From UBA5499 sp002426275 (GTDB taxonomy: Bacteria; Bacillota; DTU084): a stretch of 10,227 nt of DNA. Each line of letters begins with the position of its first letter. The stretch's first letter is position 1. The notes beneath the pieces were generated by a model. It did not search any database and was not told the DNA's origin. It saw nothing but the letters and a program-made list of their open reading frames with translations. The position numbers were made by a program, and so were the translations under genes. The stretch lies in the NCBI GenBank assembly GCA_937888735.1, contig CALASN010000159.1, forward strand, positions 1 through 10,227, read 5' to 3'. Below are positions 1-7,474 of this stretch, piece after piece.

Positions 1-458
1 CGGAACTCGCTGAACGTTCCGTTCATGCTGTTCCAAAGCTCACTGGGCCTCGAGGCCTCGATGGTACTCCAACTCCAGCCTCCGGAACCATTGCTTTTAG
101 CGATGCCAATGAAATCAGAACCAGCGCCGTGCACCCTTCCTTTGGTTGGCAGCACCCACCTGCAGTAGTTTTCTACGCCGGCCACACTGAGGCTATCCGT
201 ATCCACCATCAAATTCCAATCCCGAGCGCCGCTAGCTCCCGTGCCGTCCTGCCACCAATCGATTCGGAAATAAAGATACTCCGCATCGTGAGTCACCCAA
301 ACCCGCTTGATGCCGCGCTCACCTCTTCCGTTATCCAGATTCTCGTAAACAGCACCTTTGTCTTCCCAATCGCCGGCAGCTCCATCGATCGCGACGGTAG
401 CTGCACCCGCCGCCGCCGGCAGCAGCAAAAACAATACAACCGCGAGCAATTTTCTCAT
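1..458 (-). CDS. Secreted CBM9/DOMON-like domain protein, 3' part cut off by window edge
   Basis: The frame is open from an ATG at 458 to the left edge (152 codons, no stop), so only the N-terminal part is visible. The start is set by an AAGGAGG at 470-476. Residues 1-20 (MRKLLAVVLFLLLPAAAGAA) are a typical short signal peptide, so the protein is exported. After it comes VAIDGAAGDWED and later HDAEYLYFRIDWW. This order (D-G-x-x-x-D-W, then a D-x-x-Y-L-Y-F strand) is the start of CBM9-like or DOMON-like beta-sandwiches that often bind carbohydrate. The gene lies 27 bp downstream of the glycoside hydrolase, whose C-terminus has a related domain (IDGNLGEWD ... DEENLYLGIEVDD), so the two are probably co-transcribed and act on the same glycan. 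The catalytic part, if any, would be beyond the edge. The domain type is fairly safe; the function is not known. Confidence 0.75.
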   Translation of the reverse strand, partial: MRKLLAVVLFLLLPAAAGAATVAIDGAAGDWEDKGAVYENLDNGRGERGIKRVWVTHDAEYLYFRIDWWQDGTGASGARDWNLMVDTDSLSVAGVENYCRWVLPTKGRVHGAGSDFIGIAKSNGSGGWSWSTIEASRPSELWNSMNGTFSEF

Positions 459-485
459 CTTCCGCCCGGCCTCCTTCTTTAGCAT

Positions 486-3245
486 TTATTTGATTAAAAG
501 CAGATCCGCAAACAAATCGGCAGACTTTACCGAGCCGATTCCTTCGCAGTAAGAAAGCCATCCCGCACGGCCTTTACCGTCGTTCTGGTTCACAAGGCAG
601 CCGAAGCCCAAATACGCTCCTGCTTTTGGCTGAAAGAACGCCACAGTTTTCCAGGGAATCGCGTATTCGTAAATCGTCTTGCCGCCCGCCCTTTTAATAT
701 CGAAATTCAAATGATAAACCTTGCCTGGGATCGCGCCCATGGTCACTACCCACATCCAGGTCAGAGGTCCTCCCTTAGTCAGGGCGCCTCCGTACTCATA
801 CCACCCGTCTAAGCCGAAAACGACTTTTTCTTGCATCCGAAAAGGATCCATGGAAAACTGGATGCTGTCGCCACCCCAGATATCCCCACCAGTCCCTTCT
901 TGATAATGAATCTCGTCGTCCACTTCAATGCCCAGATAAAGGTTTTCCTCATCCCAGTTGGCATACAGCTTAGCCTGATAACCCGCCTTGGTTCCGCCTT
1001 TGGACCATTTGCTGATTTCCACGCCCGCGCTTTTGTCCCACTCGCCTAGATTCCCGTCAATTGAGATCTCTCCGGGAGCGCTTTTAGCGTAGAGCAAAGC
1101 GAAAGGACGCTCGCACTGATAGATCTGTCCCTGTGCGTCTACCGCCAGAATCTGCAAAGTTGAGACCTGATTGGCTGTCTCCAAGGACTGCGGAAAATCA
1201 AATTTGAGCTTATGTTCCTCATAACCTGCCAAAGTTACCTGCAGTTCGCCGGCGCCAAAGCTTCGGGGCCACATATCGTCGCCGCCGACCTTAACCGTAA
1301 GGCTCATGGTTTCAGGGGTATTATTGGTTAGTTTCAACTCTCCTGCGATCTTGCCTTTCTCCAATACGGGCCTTGCCACAAGATCCAACTTCGGTGAAAC
1401 TTGATAGACCAGCTCAAACAAGCCGCAGGTTTTTCCGTCCTCCGCTGTCAGCAGCAAGCGAACCGGATACCTTCCGGGCTTCACTTCTTTGCCTGCCAAC
1501 AAGCTCATCTCCAACAGATCGTCCTTTTGCGTGAGCTTGCCTTTCCATCCTCCCGGCAAGCCGTTGAGCTCTGCCTTGGCCTGTTTTAAGAGGGGGTGCC
1601 GATATGTGATGGAGATCTGCTGGCCGGCCACAACTTTGTTGTGCCCTGCAAATACGTCCGCGTCCGGCTCAGCTTTCAGAGGCACGGCTGAGTGCAAGTA
1701 TAAGACTTCATCTGTGGCCGTAACTCTTATCTGGTCGCTGTGGGGAGATAATTCATAGCTATTGCCCCACATGTCCATGACCTTGACTGGAAGCTTAGTC
1801 TGCAATGAGATCTGGCCTTCAAAACCTTCCTCAGACCAAAGGGCATAGACATGTTCGCCGCCGCGCTCAAAATGGAATAGATATTGATGCGGTTGCAGAG
1901 GCAGCGCCTCTTTGAACTTACCGCCCACCAAGTTATAGGTCATGGTGGCGTAAGCTGGGATAGCCTCCCTGGGCGTGAATTGTTTGGTCACCATATTCCA
2001 TGAACCTGAACCTTCATCCTGACTATCCCAGCAGTACCAATTGATCTTTTCCACTCGAGGCACGGATAGGGCCGACAAATAAAATCTCACCATATACTTG
2101 GCCGCCGTTAGGCCCGAAAAATTTTCATTTACTGGATAGCCTGTCTCTGTGCACCAAATTTTTTGCTTACCCCCATACTTGTCGATCACTGCCACCAATT
2201 TGTTTAAATCCCCAACTAGCCCGCTGGCCTCGGGGCTGACAGGATAGCGATAAGGATGGATGGACACCGCGTCCATGTAATCGCCGCCGCCAGCTTTAAA
2301 TACCTCTTCGATCCAGGCATGGTCGATCACCACTGTGGCGCAGCCCACTACTTTCATTTGGGGGACCGCAGCTTTTATTTCTTTGGAAGCGGCTTTCAGC
2401 ATTTGCGTATATTCCAGCGGACTATTCGCGCCGCGGGTGCCGAACCCGCCGTTCCATTCGTTCCATACTTCCAGATGATCCGTATAAGGGGCGACGTTTT
2501 TGGCAACAAATCCGGCGTAGCGGCCATACGCATCCGCGCTATCCACAACTTTACCAGGATAACTTGGGTGATCATAACAGAGGATCGGCAGGATTTCGAT
2601 CTTGTTTTCTTTCAGCTGTTGGATATAATCCACCTGCGCGGCAGGCATTTGGTATTTGCCCCTGGTATATTCGACCTGATTCCAATACATATCGTCCCGT
2701 ACGCTGCTGACGCCCATTTTGCTCAGCAGTTTGATGCTATCGCTTTGTTTTTGCGGATCCTGATAGCGCTTAAGATGAGCGCAGATCCCGAAGATGCTGT
2801 CCTCGGAGAGGCGCTGATTCCTAATCCGCGCTAAGGTAGCGCTGAAAGATATGTTTTCGCCGTCGCTTCTCTCAGAGTAAACGCTTCCTTGCAGAGTAAA
2901 AAAACCAAATTGCTCCGTAGAAAATTCTATAGGGATTTTTGCTTCGCCATTGGCGGGAATCCGAAAAGTTTTGCGGACAATATCAATAGTTCTTCCTCTG
3001 ACATCTGAAAGCGCGAAATACCCGAACATCTCTTGTTCCGCACCGAGCGTGTTGTGAGCGGAAAGCCAAAATTCCAATTTCTGCTCTGGAAAAAAAACAT
3101 TGGCAAACGCCGGAGTCGTTAAGTTTATCTGAGCGCTCTGCTTGCCCTGTATTTCTATGGGCACGGAAAAATAATCGTCTGCAAAAGCAAACCCGCTCAG
3201 CAAGCAGAAAAAAACAGCTAACAGTAACCAGATGTTTTTCTTCAC
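486..3245 (-). CDS. Secreted multidomain glycoside hydrolase (clan A, GH39-like) with C-terminal CBM9-like domain
   Basis: The product is a 919-residue exported enzyme expected to cleave a plant-type polysaccharide or oligosaccharide outside the cytoplasm. The start is GTG at 3245, with GGGAGG at 3253-3258, 7 nt away. Residues 1-22 form a signal peptide ending AFA. Residues about 25-145 look like a beta-sandwich. Residues about 150-440 are a TIM barrel resembling GH39 and PslG-type enzymes: FGICAHLKRY at 152, SVRDDMYWNQVE at 181, the acid/base Glu263 in EVWNEWNG, SIHPYRYP at 328, and the nucleophile Glu367 in WCTETGYP. Beta domains follow; 620-720 resembles the NEW3 type. A CBM9-like module spans about 725-918 (SIDGNLGEWD, NLYLGIEVDDE, WGGDSIQFSMDP). 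Both catalytic Glu residues are present, so it is probably active. The GntR-type regulator lies 64 bp upstream. GH family number and substrate are inferred; GH5- or GH42-like relatives are alternatives. Confidence 0.88.
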   Translation of the reverse strand: MKKNIWLLLAVFFCLLSGFAFADDYFSVPIEIQGKQSAQINLTTPAFANVFFPEQKLEFWLSAHNTLGAEQEMFGYFALSDVRGRTIDIVRKTFRIPANGEAKIPIEFSTEQFGFFTLQGSVYSERSDGENISFSATLARIRNQRLSEDSIFGICAHLKRYQDPQKQSDSIKLLSKMGVSSVRDDMYWNQVEYTRGKYQMPAAQVDYIQQLKENKIEILPILCYDHPSYPGKVVDSADAYGRYAGFVAKNVAPYTDHLEVWNEWNGGFGTRGANSPLEYTQMLKAASKEIKAAVPQMKVVGCATVVIDHAWIEEVFKAGGGDYMDAVSIHPYRYPVSPEASGLVGDLNKLVAVIDKYGGKQKIWCTETGYPVNENFSGLTAAKYMVRFYLSALSVPRVEKINWYCWDSQDEGSGSWNMVTKQFTPREAIPAYATMTYNLVGGKFKEALPLQPHQYLFHFERGGEHVYALWSEEGFEGQISLQTKLPVKVMDMWGNSYELSPHSDQIRVTATDEVLYLHSAVPLKAEPDADVFAGHNKVVAGQQISITYRHPLLKQAKAELNGLPGGWKGKLTQKDDLLEMSLLAGKEVKPGRYPVRLLLTAEDGKTCGLFELVYQVSPKLDLVARPVLEKGKIAGELKLTNNTPETMSLTVKVGGDDMWPRSFGAGELQVTLAGYEEHKLKFDFPQSLETANQVSTLQILAVDAQGQIYQCERPFALLYAKSAPGEISIDGNLGEWDKSAGVEISKWSKGGTKAGYQAKLYANWDEENLYLGIEVDDEIHYQEGTGGDIWGGDSIQFSMDPFRMQEKVVFGLDGWYEYGGALTKGGPLTWMWVVTMGAIPGKVYHLNFDIKRAGGKTIYEYAIPWKTVAFFQPKAGAYLGFGCLVNQNDGKGRAGWLSYCEGIGSVKSADLFADLLLIK

Positions 3246-3309
3246 CTTTTATCCTCCCTGTGTTATATTAGCGCTTTGGACAACCGTTAAAATGACGCCA
3301 CCTCTCTAA

Positions 3310-4386
3310 TCAAGAGTCAGGATGTATTCCCTCCGCGGTTGACATCCTGGTCAGCAATTCTGTCTTCAGGATTGTTTGCGTAAGGTGATCTGCTCCTTGA
3401 ATTTTGTTAATCAATATCTTCACAGCTTGCTCTCCCATCTCTTCGCAATGCTGTTCCACCGTAGTCAAAGCTGGGAAAACCAAACTGCTTACCGCAATGT
3501 TATCAAAGCCCACGATTGATAAGTCTTCTGGAACCCTAACCTCTAATTGAGCGGCCAGCCTCATAGCTCTGATGGCAATTAAATCTGTTGTGAAAAGAGC
3601 CGTCATTTCGTTGCCCTTGATAAATCGCTCTATTTCCGCATCGGAAATCACTCTTTCTTTTTTCAGCAAAAGCAATTCCGGACAAATGCCGACTCCGGCG
3701 CTTTGCAGGGCCAACTGATAACCCTTAATTCGCTGTACGATTGAACTCATTTCCCGGTCGCAGCAGATCAGCGCAATTCTGGTATGTCCCAAGGCGAGGA
3801 GATGCTTTACCGCCTGATACGAACCCATGAAATTATCCGCCGCCACAAAATCCGTTGGAATTTCCGGCAGATAGTGATCCACAAGCACGAAGGGACGCGC
3901 GCTTTCTCGCAGCCGCAGGACATTTTCTTCAGCCTGAGAAATGATCCCAAAGTAATAAATGAGCCCCGCCACGCCTTCTTGATATAATTCGTCGAGCAAG
4001 CTCCATTCGTCTGCTACATCCTGGGAATTAACAAAAATCACCCTGTAGCCATTGGCAGTCGCCTCCTTTTCGGCCCCTTTTAAGATTCTGCCGGTATGGG
4101 CGTCAGCTACGTACGGAAGCACGAATCCAAGCTGTTTGCCTTTGTTCGTTTCCTCTGTTTTTTGCACGGGTCTGGCAGATTCTAAAAAAGTTCCTTTTCC
4201 CGCGTGTCTGGACAGTTGCCCCTCGTTGGTCAGCTCCAGCAAAGCTTGCCGCACGGTGAACCGACTGACCCCGAATTTCTGGCATAATTCCAATTCCCCT
4301 GGCAGGCAATCGCCCACAGCCCATTTTCCGCGCTTAATATCGCTTTGCAGCTGCTCTTTCACTTTTTGGTATAAAGGTTTGGTCAT
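3310..4386 (-). CDS. GntR/LacI hybrid transcriptional regulator, AraR-like
   Basis: The product is a 358-residue one-component sugar sensor, probably a repressor of its own operon. Residues 1-70 form a GntR winged helix-turn-helix: PLYQKVKEQLQSDIKRGKW, then LPGELELCQKFGVSR (29-42), TVRQAL (44-49) and the wing GKGTF (63-67). Residues about 85-345 are a LacI-type periplasmic-binding fold: LGFVLPYVAD, VLVDHYLPEIPTDFVAADN (167-185), HLLALGHTRIALI (195-207), EDLSIVGFDNIAVS (287-300) and PALTTVEQ. This domain pairing is the layout of Bacillus AraR, which binds L-arabinose. The ATG at 4386 has a modest GGGAG at 4391-4395. It leads the operon with the hydrolase and the CBM9-like protein. AraR-like half-sites overlap its promoter, which suggests autoregulation. 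The family is certain. The effector could be a sugar other than arabinose, so I give no gene symbol. Confidence 0.9.
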   Translation of the reverse strand: MTKPLYQKVKEQLQSDIKRGKWAVGDCLPGELELCQKFGVSRFTVRQALLELTNEGQLSRHAGKGTFLESARPVQKTEETNKGKQLGFVLPYVADAHTGRILKGAEKEATANGYRVIFVNSQDVADEWSLLDELYQEGVAGLIYYFGIISQAEENVLRLRESARPFVLVDHYLPEIPTDFVAADNFMGSYQAVKHLLALGHTRIALICCDREMSSIVQRIKGYQLALQSAGVGICPELLLLKKERVISDAEIERFIKGNEMTALFTTDLIAIRAMRLAAQLEVRVPEDLSIVGFDNIAVSSLVFPALTTVEQHCEEMGEQAVKILINKIQGADHLTQTILKTELLTRMSTAEGIHPDS

Positions 4387-4417
4387 TTCGCTCCCACTTC
4401 ATTTGTTGTATTTGTGA

Positions 4418-4451
4418 TTGTCCGTATATATATAATATACTCCGCGTACAA
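4418..4451. promoter_or_regulatory. Candidate AraR-like operator (inverted half-sites)
   Basis: TTGTCCG at 4418-4424 and CGTACAA at 4445-4451 are inverted copies (6 of 7 bases) whose centres are 27 bp apart. Between them GTATAT (4424-4429) and ATATAC (4435-4440) form a second, perfect inverted pair. Bacillus AraR operators are built from ATTTGT-x-CG type half-sites, and two further ATTTGT copies lie at 4401-4406 and 4410-4415, downstream of the promoter. The site sits on the promoter of the gene encoding an AraR-like protein, so it is the natural target. Binding is inferred. Confidence 0.45.
4423..4451 (-). promoter_or_regulatory. Promoter of the regulator-hydrolase operon
   Basis: Read on the minus strand, a -35 box TTGTAC (4451-4446) is followed by a 17-bp spacer and a -10 box TATACG (4428-4423). 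Transcription would start near 4416, leaving a leader of about 30 nt before the ATG at 4386. The spacer is almost all A/T, so other -10 choices within it (TATATT) are possible. The half-sites described separately overlap both boxes. Confidence 0.5.
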
Positions 4452-4464
4452 GATAATCCCTTCC

Positions 4465-4488
4465 ATTTTTAAAAATATTTTTAAAAAT
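4465..4488. repeat. Tandem A/T palindrome, possible UP element
   Basis: Two abutting perfect copies of the 12-bp palindrome ATTTTTAAAAAT occupy 4465-4476 and 4477-4488. Relative to the predicted start of transcription near 4416 they fall at about -49 to -72, where A/T-rich UP elements contact the RNA polymerase alpha C-terminal domains and where phased A-tracts bend DNA. The repeat is seen directly; its role is inferred. Confidence 0.5.
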
Positions 4489-4847
4489 CTGTTAAATATG
4501 TATGAAAAACCCCAGCTATTTCAATAGATCCGGACTTCAAATCGTAAAGTCCCTAATACGAAAGATAAAAAGGCTGCCCACCAAAACCAGCTCGGAAACG
4601 CGTAGAATAGGAGCCGCAATCAGCACATGGATATGTCCTACGCGCGAGATCCGAAAACAAAAAAAGCGTGGCGCAGCATTCTTCGAGTTCTGCCCACCCC
4701 CCTTTACGCAAAGTCAGCATGATATTTTCGCGGACGCTTAATAAAACAGATGAAGTCTCCACTATTTCCGCTTTTTATTATCCGGCTGTATAGACATTCT
4801 TTTTGAAAATTAGGCTGTTGGCTGACAATCACTCGATAAGCGCGAAC
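4489..4847. other. Intergenic stretch with no supported gene
   Basis: Short open frames exist on both strands here (about 79 codons on plus from 4502, about 69 on minus from 4762). Neither has a ribosome binding site or recognisable protein features. No RNA gene or repeat is evident. It separates the terminator of the permease operon from the promoter region of the regulator operon. Confidence 0.5.
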
Positions 4848-4876
4848 AAAAAAAGCCACCCGCGTCTACGGGTGGC
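4848..4876 (-). terminator. Rho-independent terminator of the permease operon
   Basis: A perfect 8-bp GC-rich stem (GCCACCCG at 4855-4862 with CGGGTGGC at 4869-4876) encloses a 6-nt loop. On the minus strand it is followed at once by seven T residues (4854-4848). It lies 28 nt after the stop codon of the second permease gene, so transcription of that operon should end here. Confidence 0.93.
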
Positions 4877-4904
4877 CTCGTAACTAAATTGAGTTTTTCT
4901 AAAA

Positions 4905-5792
4905 TCAGCCCTTAAGTCCTGTGAGCGTGATCCCGCGGGTGATATCCTTCTGCAGAGTAAAGAACACGATGATGGGCGGAATAATAGCGATAGTGATGGC
5001 TGCCATGATATCATTCTGTGCGAACACCGCGCTTTTGAATACGCTGTTGAAGATGGCAACCATCAAAGGCTGCTTTTCAGTGGTGGTGATCACAATGTAC
5101 GGCCACATAAAATCATTCCACACGCCCAGGAAAATGAAGATGGTCAGCGTGGCCAAAATAGGCTTCGACAACGGCAGCACGATCTGCCCAAACGTCCTCA
5201 GCTCGGAGGCGCCGTCGATGGTGGCCGCGTCAATTAAGTCATCGGGGATCCCATCGAAGAAAGTCTTCAAAAGAAAGATATTGAAAGCATTAGCGCCTGC
5301 TGGCAGCCAAAAAGCCCAGTAGCTGTCCAGGAGATTCCAGCCGATAAGCGGCAGGTGCTTCAAAATCACGTACTTAGGGATCATCATGGCCAGGCCCGGC
5401 ACCATTAAAGCGGCCAGAAACCCAAACATGATCAGTTTATGGCCAGGCGGTTTCAGCTTAGAGAGCGAATAAGCGGACAAAGTGGTCACCAGCATCTGCG
5501 CAAACCAGACCCCGGCAATCAGCACCACAGTATTTTTAAAATAGCGCAAGAAATTAAACTTGCTCCACACATTAGCGTAAGTCCCCCACTGGAAATTTTC
5601 CGGCCAGATCGTCGGCGGTACCCGAAAAATCTCAGCGCTGGACTTCACCGAACTAATCACCACCCACAAGAGCGGAAACAGCGTTGCCACTGCCACAATC
5701 AGCAAGAAGATTAGCAGCAATGTATAGCCGAATTTCACTGAGGGTCTTTTCAGATCCATCCTGCCGATTAAAGTACGTCCCTTTTCAGCCAT
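4905..5792 (-). CDS. CUT1-family sugar ABC transporter permease (MalG/AraQ-like)
   Basis: This 295-residue inner-membrane subunit is one half of the translocation pore of a sugar or oligosaccharide importer. Six hydrophobic segments are visible, starting at about 22-47 and ending at about 262-280. The cytoplasmic EAA loop that docks the ATPase is at 184-207 (DDLIDAATIDGA ... IVLP), with Asp188 in place of the usual Glu. The N-terminal FPLLWVVISSVKSSAEIF (39-56) and the terminal GLKG are typical of the MalG branch. The ATG at 5792 has GAGGAGGA at 5801-5808, 8 nt upstream. The site overlaps the stop codon of the preceding permease, leaving a 15-bp gap and allowing translational coupling. A terminator follows 28 nt after the stop. 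Family assignment is firm; the transported sugar is unknown. Confidence 0.95.
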   Translation of the reverse strand: MAEKGRTLIGRMDLKRPSVKFGYTLLLIFLLIVAVATLFPLLWVVISSVKSSAEIFRVPPTIWPENFQWGTYANVWSKFNFLRYFKNTVVLIAGVWFAQMLVTTLSAYSLSKLKPPGHKLIMFGFLAALMVPGLAMMIPKYVILKHLPLIGWNLLDSYWAFWLPAGANAFNIFLLKTFFDGIPDDLIDAATIDGASELRTFGQIVLPLSKPILATLTIFIFLGVWNDFMWPYIVITTTEKQPLMVAIFNSVFKSAVFAQNDIMAAITIAIIPPIIVFFTLQKDITRGITLTGLKG

Positions 5793-5807
5793 CTCGTTTA
5801 TCCTCCT

Positions 5808-6707
5808 CTATGCTGCTTGATTATCTAGTTTGAAGTAAATATATGAGAGAATCGCCAGCACCACAAACAGCAGCAATGAAGCCGCGCTGGCCACGCCCAT
5901 ATCCATATAAGTGAAGGCGTAGCGATAAATCAAAAGCAAAATGGTCATGGTGGCATTGTTGGGTCCGCCGCCGGTCATGATGAACGGTTCGGTGAAGACC
6001 TGCATGGTGCCGAGAATCTGCATGATAAACATCACAGCCATCACAGGCCGCAGCTGAGGAATAGTGATGTTCCAGGCGCGCTGCCAAATGTTGGCACCGT
6101 CAATCTCCGCCGCTTCATACATTTCTTCCGGCACTCCCTGCAATCCGGCCAGATAAATAATGGCCGTGCCGCCAAAACCCGCCCAGGTTGCCATGACGAC
6201 CAAACTGGGAAGCGCGGTGCTCGAGGAGAGCAGCCATTGAGAGGCAGGAATCCTAAACCAACCTAACATTGTATTCAAAAGTCCCAAAGACGGATCGAAC
6301 AGCCACAGCCAGAGGATGCTGACCGCAACTGACGGCGCGACTTTAGGCAAATAGACTGCAATTCTGAAGAATGCCTGTCCGTATCTGACCTCGTTGATCA
6401 TGACGGCCACGACCACCGGAAACAGGTAACCGAGAATCAGCGCTAAAATTGTGAAGTAAGCGGCATTGAGCCAGGCTTGCCCAAACACTGGATCAGCAAA
6501 CAAGGTTTTGAAATTAGCAAAACCTACGAAGCTGGTAGCGCCGGCCAGATTCACTTTCTGCAGGCTCATAATGAAGGTCAGAATCAGCGGATACCATACG
6601 AAATAAACGAATGAGATCACCGCCGGCAGCAGGAAGAGATAGCCCATCAATCTTTTCCGCTGGTGAGTTGAGAGACCTCCTGGGGAAACAACACTTTTCT
6701 CTGTCAT
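5808..6707 (-). CDS. CUT1-family sugar ABC transporter permease (MalF/AraP-like)
   Basis: This is the partner permease of the MalG-like subunit. I place the start at the ATG at 6707 (MTEKSVVSPG, 299 residues) because GAGGAGT at 6714-6720 lies 6 nt upstream. A longer open frame to 6770 has no such site and would run through the operator. The first membrane segment is MGYLFLLPAVISFVYFVWYP (21-40) and the last about 270-292. The EAA loop is at 194-217 (EEMYEAAEIDGA ... ITIP) with the canonical Glu198-Ala-Ala and Gly204. The periplasmic TGGGPNNAT motif (245-253) is typical of MalF/UgpA proteins. It is the first gene of a two-gene operon. No substrate-binding protein or ATPase is encoded beside it; CUT1 systems of Bacillota often use a shared MsmX-type ATPase encoded elsewhere. 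Confidence 0.95.
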   Translation of the reverse strand: MTEKSVVSPGGLSTHQRKRLMGYLFLLPAVISFVYFVWYPLILTFIMSLQKVNLAGATSFVGFANFKTLFADPVFGQAWLNAAYFTILALILGYLFPVVVAVMINEVRYGQAFFRIAVYLPKVAPSVAVSILWLWLFDPSLGLLNTMLGWFRIPASQWLLSSSTALPSLVVMATWAGFGGTAIIYLAGLQGVPEEMYEAAEIDGANIWQRAWNITIPQLRPVMAVMFIMQILGTMQVFTEPFIMTGGGPNNATMTILLLIYRYAFTYMDMGVASAASLLLFVVLAILSYIYFKLDNQAA

Positions 6708-6745
6708 AATTTCACTCCTCAAAAGCGAGAATTCAAAAGCGCCGT

Positions 6746-6757
6746 GCAAACGTTTGC
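6746..6757. promoter_or_regulatory. LacI-family operator-like palindrome in the permease leader
   Basis: GCAAACGTTTGC is a perfect 12-bp palindrome with a central CG, the form recognised by classical LacI/PurR-type proteins and close to catabolite (cre) sites. It lies about 32-43 nt downstream of the predicted transcription start and 39 nt before the permease ATG, a position that suits repression by roadblock. No classical LacI-type regulator is encoded in the window; the hybrid regulator at 3310-4386 carries a GntR DNA-binding domain instead. The cognate protein is inferred to be elsewhere, with CcpA one option. Confidence 0.6.
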
Positions 6758-6794
6758 TTCTGAAACTCACAAAAATAGCAGCTGAACCTATCTC

Positions 6795-6822
6795 ATTTTA
6801 TATAATTCTACTTTAATGTCGA
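6795..6822 (-). promoter_or_regulatory. Promoter of the permease operon
   Basis: On the minus strand TCGACA (6822-6817, 5 of 6 to TTGACA) is followed by a 16-bp spacer and TAAAAT (6800-6795, 5 of 6 to TATAAT). Transcription would begin near 6788, giving a leader of roughly 80 nt that contains the palindrome at 6746-6757. Confidence 0.65.
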
Positions 6823-6879
6823 TATATCCTTCTATAAAAAATACAAACCTTCGAAAAATCCTCCAAAATCAACTAGAAA

Positions 6880-6902
6880 TCCTCTGAAACAGTTTCAGAG
6901 GA
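6880..6902. repeat. Near-perfect inverted repeat upstream of the permease promoter
   Basis: Arms of 11 bp (TCCTCTGAAAC at 6880-6890 and GTTTCAGAGGA at 6892-6902) are exact reverse complements around a single A. It lies about 60 bp upstream of the permease -35 box. Either an extended operator or a hairpin is possible. The minus strand after it is T-rich but has no clean T run, so a terminator is less likely. Confidence 0.6.
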
Positions 6903-7474
6903 GGCGGTTCGCTTCCCCATCAAAAGCTACTGATCGATGTTGGTTGAGCTATATCTTTTTCCGCTGACATTATTGCGACCGTAGCCAGCCTCTTGAATCA
7001 ACCGGCATCAATCCCAGCGTCAAGCGCGGTCTGAACCCTATGTGATACTGTCTTTCACTTTAACGTTAGGGGAACGAATCATAAATTTATAGCTGCTAAA
7101 ACGCATATCTAGCTGTCCGCCTCCCTCTATTCAAGAATGCTGAGCCGCTCCACAGCCAGCTAACGCCAATATGAATTTTACCAGAAAATGAAAGCATTGT
7201 CCATATCTGACAAGCCTCAATCTGCTTATGAAAATCGAATATGACTGTGTTCTTGCGCGCCGTTACCCCGCGTTAATCGGCCTGCTTCGCGCATCGCGCC
7301 TAGCTTTTCTCACGGTAAGAGCAGCTTGCAGGTCACGTCTGAAAATAGACCGTAGCCTGAAAAAAGCGGCCAAGGAATTACAGGCGGCGTTTTCGGATAA
7401 ATAACTGCGCGACGGGTGCTTTTCGCTGCGGATTTTCGTACGGCGGCAGCATTGCGCCGGCGCATCGGAAGCTG
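6903..7474. other. Long intergenic stretch without a convincing gene
   Basis: No frame here shows a recognisable domain. The longest candidate is a plus-strand ATG frame of 58 codons (7228-7404, ending KKAAKELQAAFSDK) with no ribosome binding site. On the minus strand, a 22-codon frame (7106-7038, containing SSYKFMIRSPNVKVKDSIT) has GGGAGG about 12 nt upstream. Protein-like stretches continue after its stop in shifted frames, which may mean decayed sequence. No terminator for the AraC-type gene ending at 7475 was seen. A substrate-binding protein gene would be expected near here in a typical CUT1 operon but is absent. Confidence 0.5.

Noticed and set aside
2256..2834. Long plus-strand frame (192 codons) within the hydrolase gene
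   Set aside because: It lies fully antisense to a well-supported enzyme gene, lacks a ribosome binding site, and its product has no recognisable features.
3262..3290. Promoter-like pair TTAACG / TATAAC upstream of the hydrolase gene
   Set aside because: Transcription would start at about 3255, inside the ribosome binding site, leaving no usable leader. The gene is more simply read from the regulator promoter.
4502..4762. Overlapping plus (79 codons) and minus (69 codons) open frames between the two operons; the minus one begins LLSVRENIMLTLRK, faintly like an ABC ATPase segment
   Set aside because: Neither has a ribosome binding site, neither shows a domain, and the ATPase resemblance covers only about a dozen residues without Walker motifs.
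6708..6770. N-terminal extension of the MalF-like permease to 6770
   Set aside because: The extra 21 residues have no ribosome binding site and would overlap the operator. The ATG at 6707 has a strong site at the right distance.
7453..7464. 12-bp palindrome TGCGCCGGCGCA just after the AraC gene
   Set aside because: It is short, GC-rich, with no T run on either strand, so there is no support for a terminator or operator.
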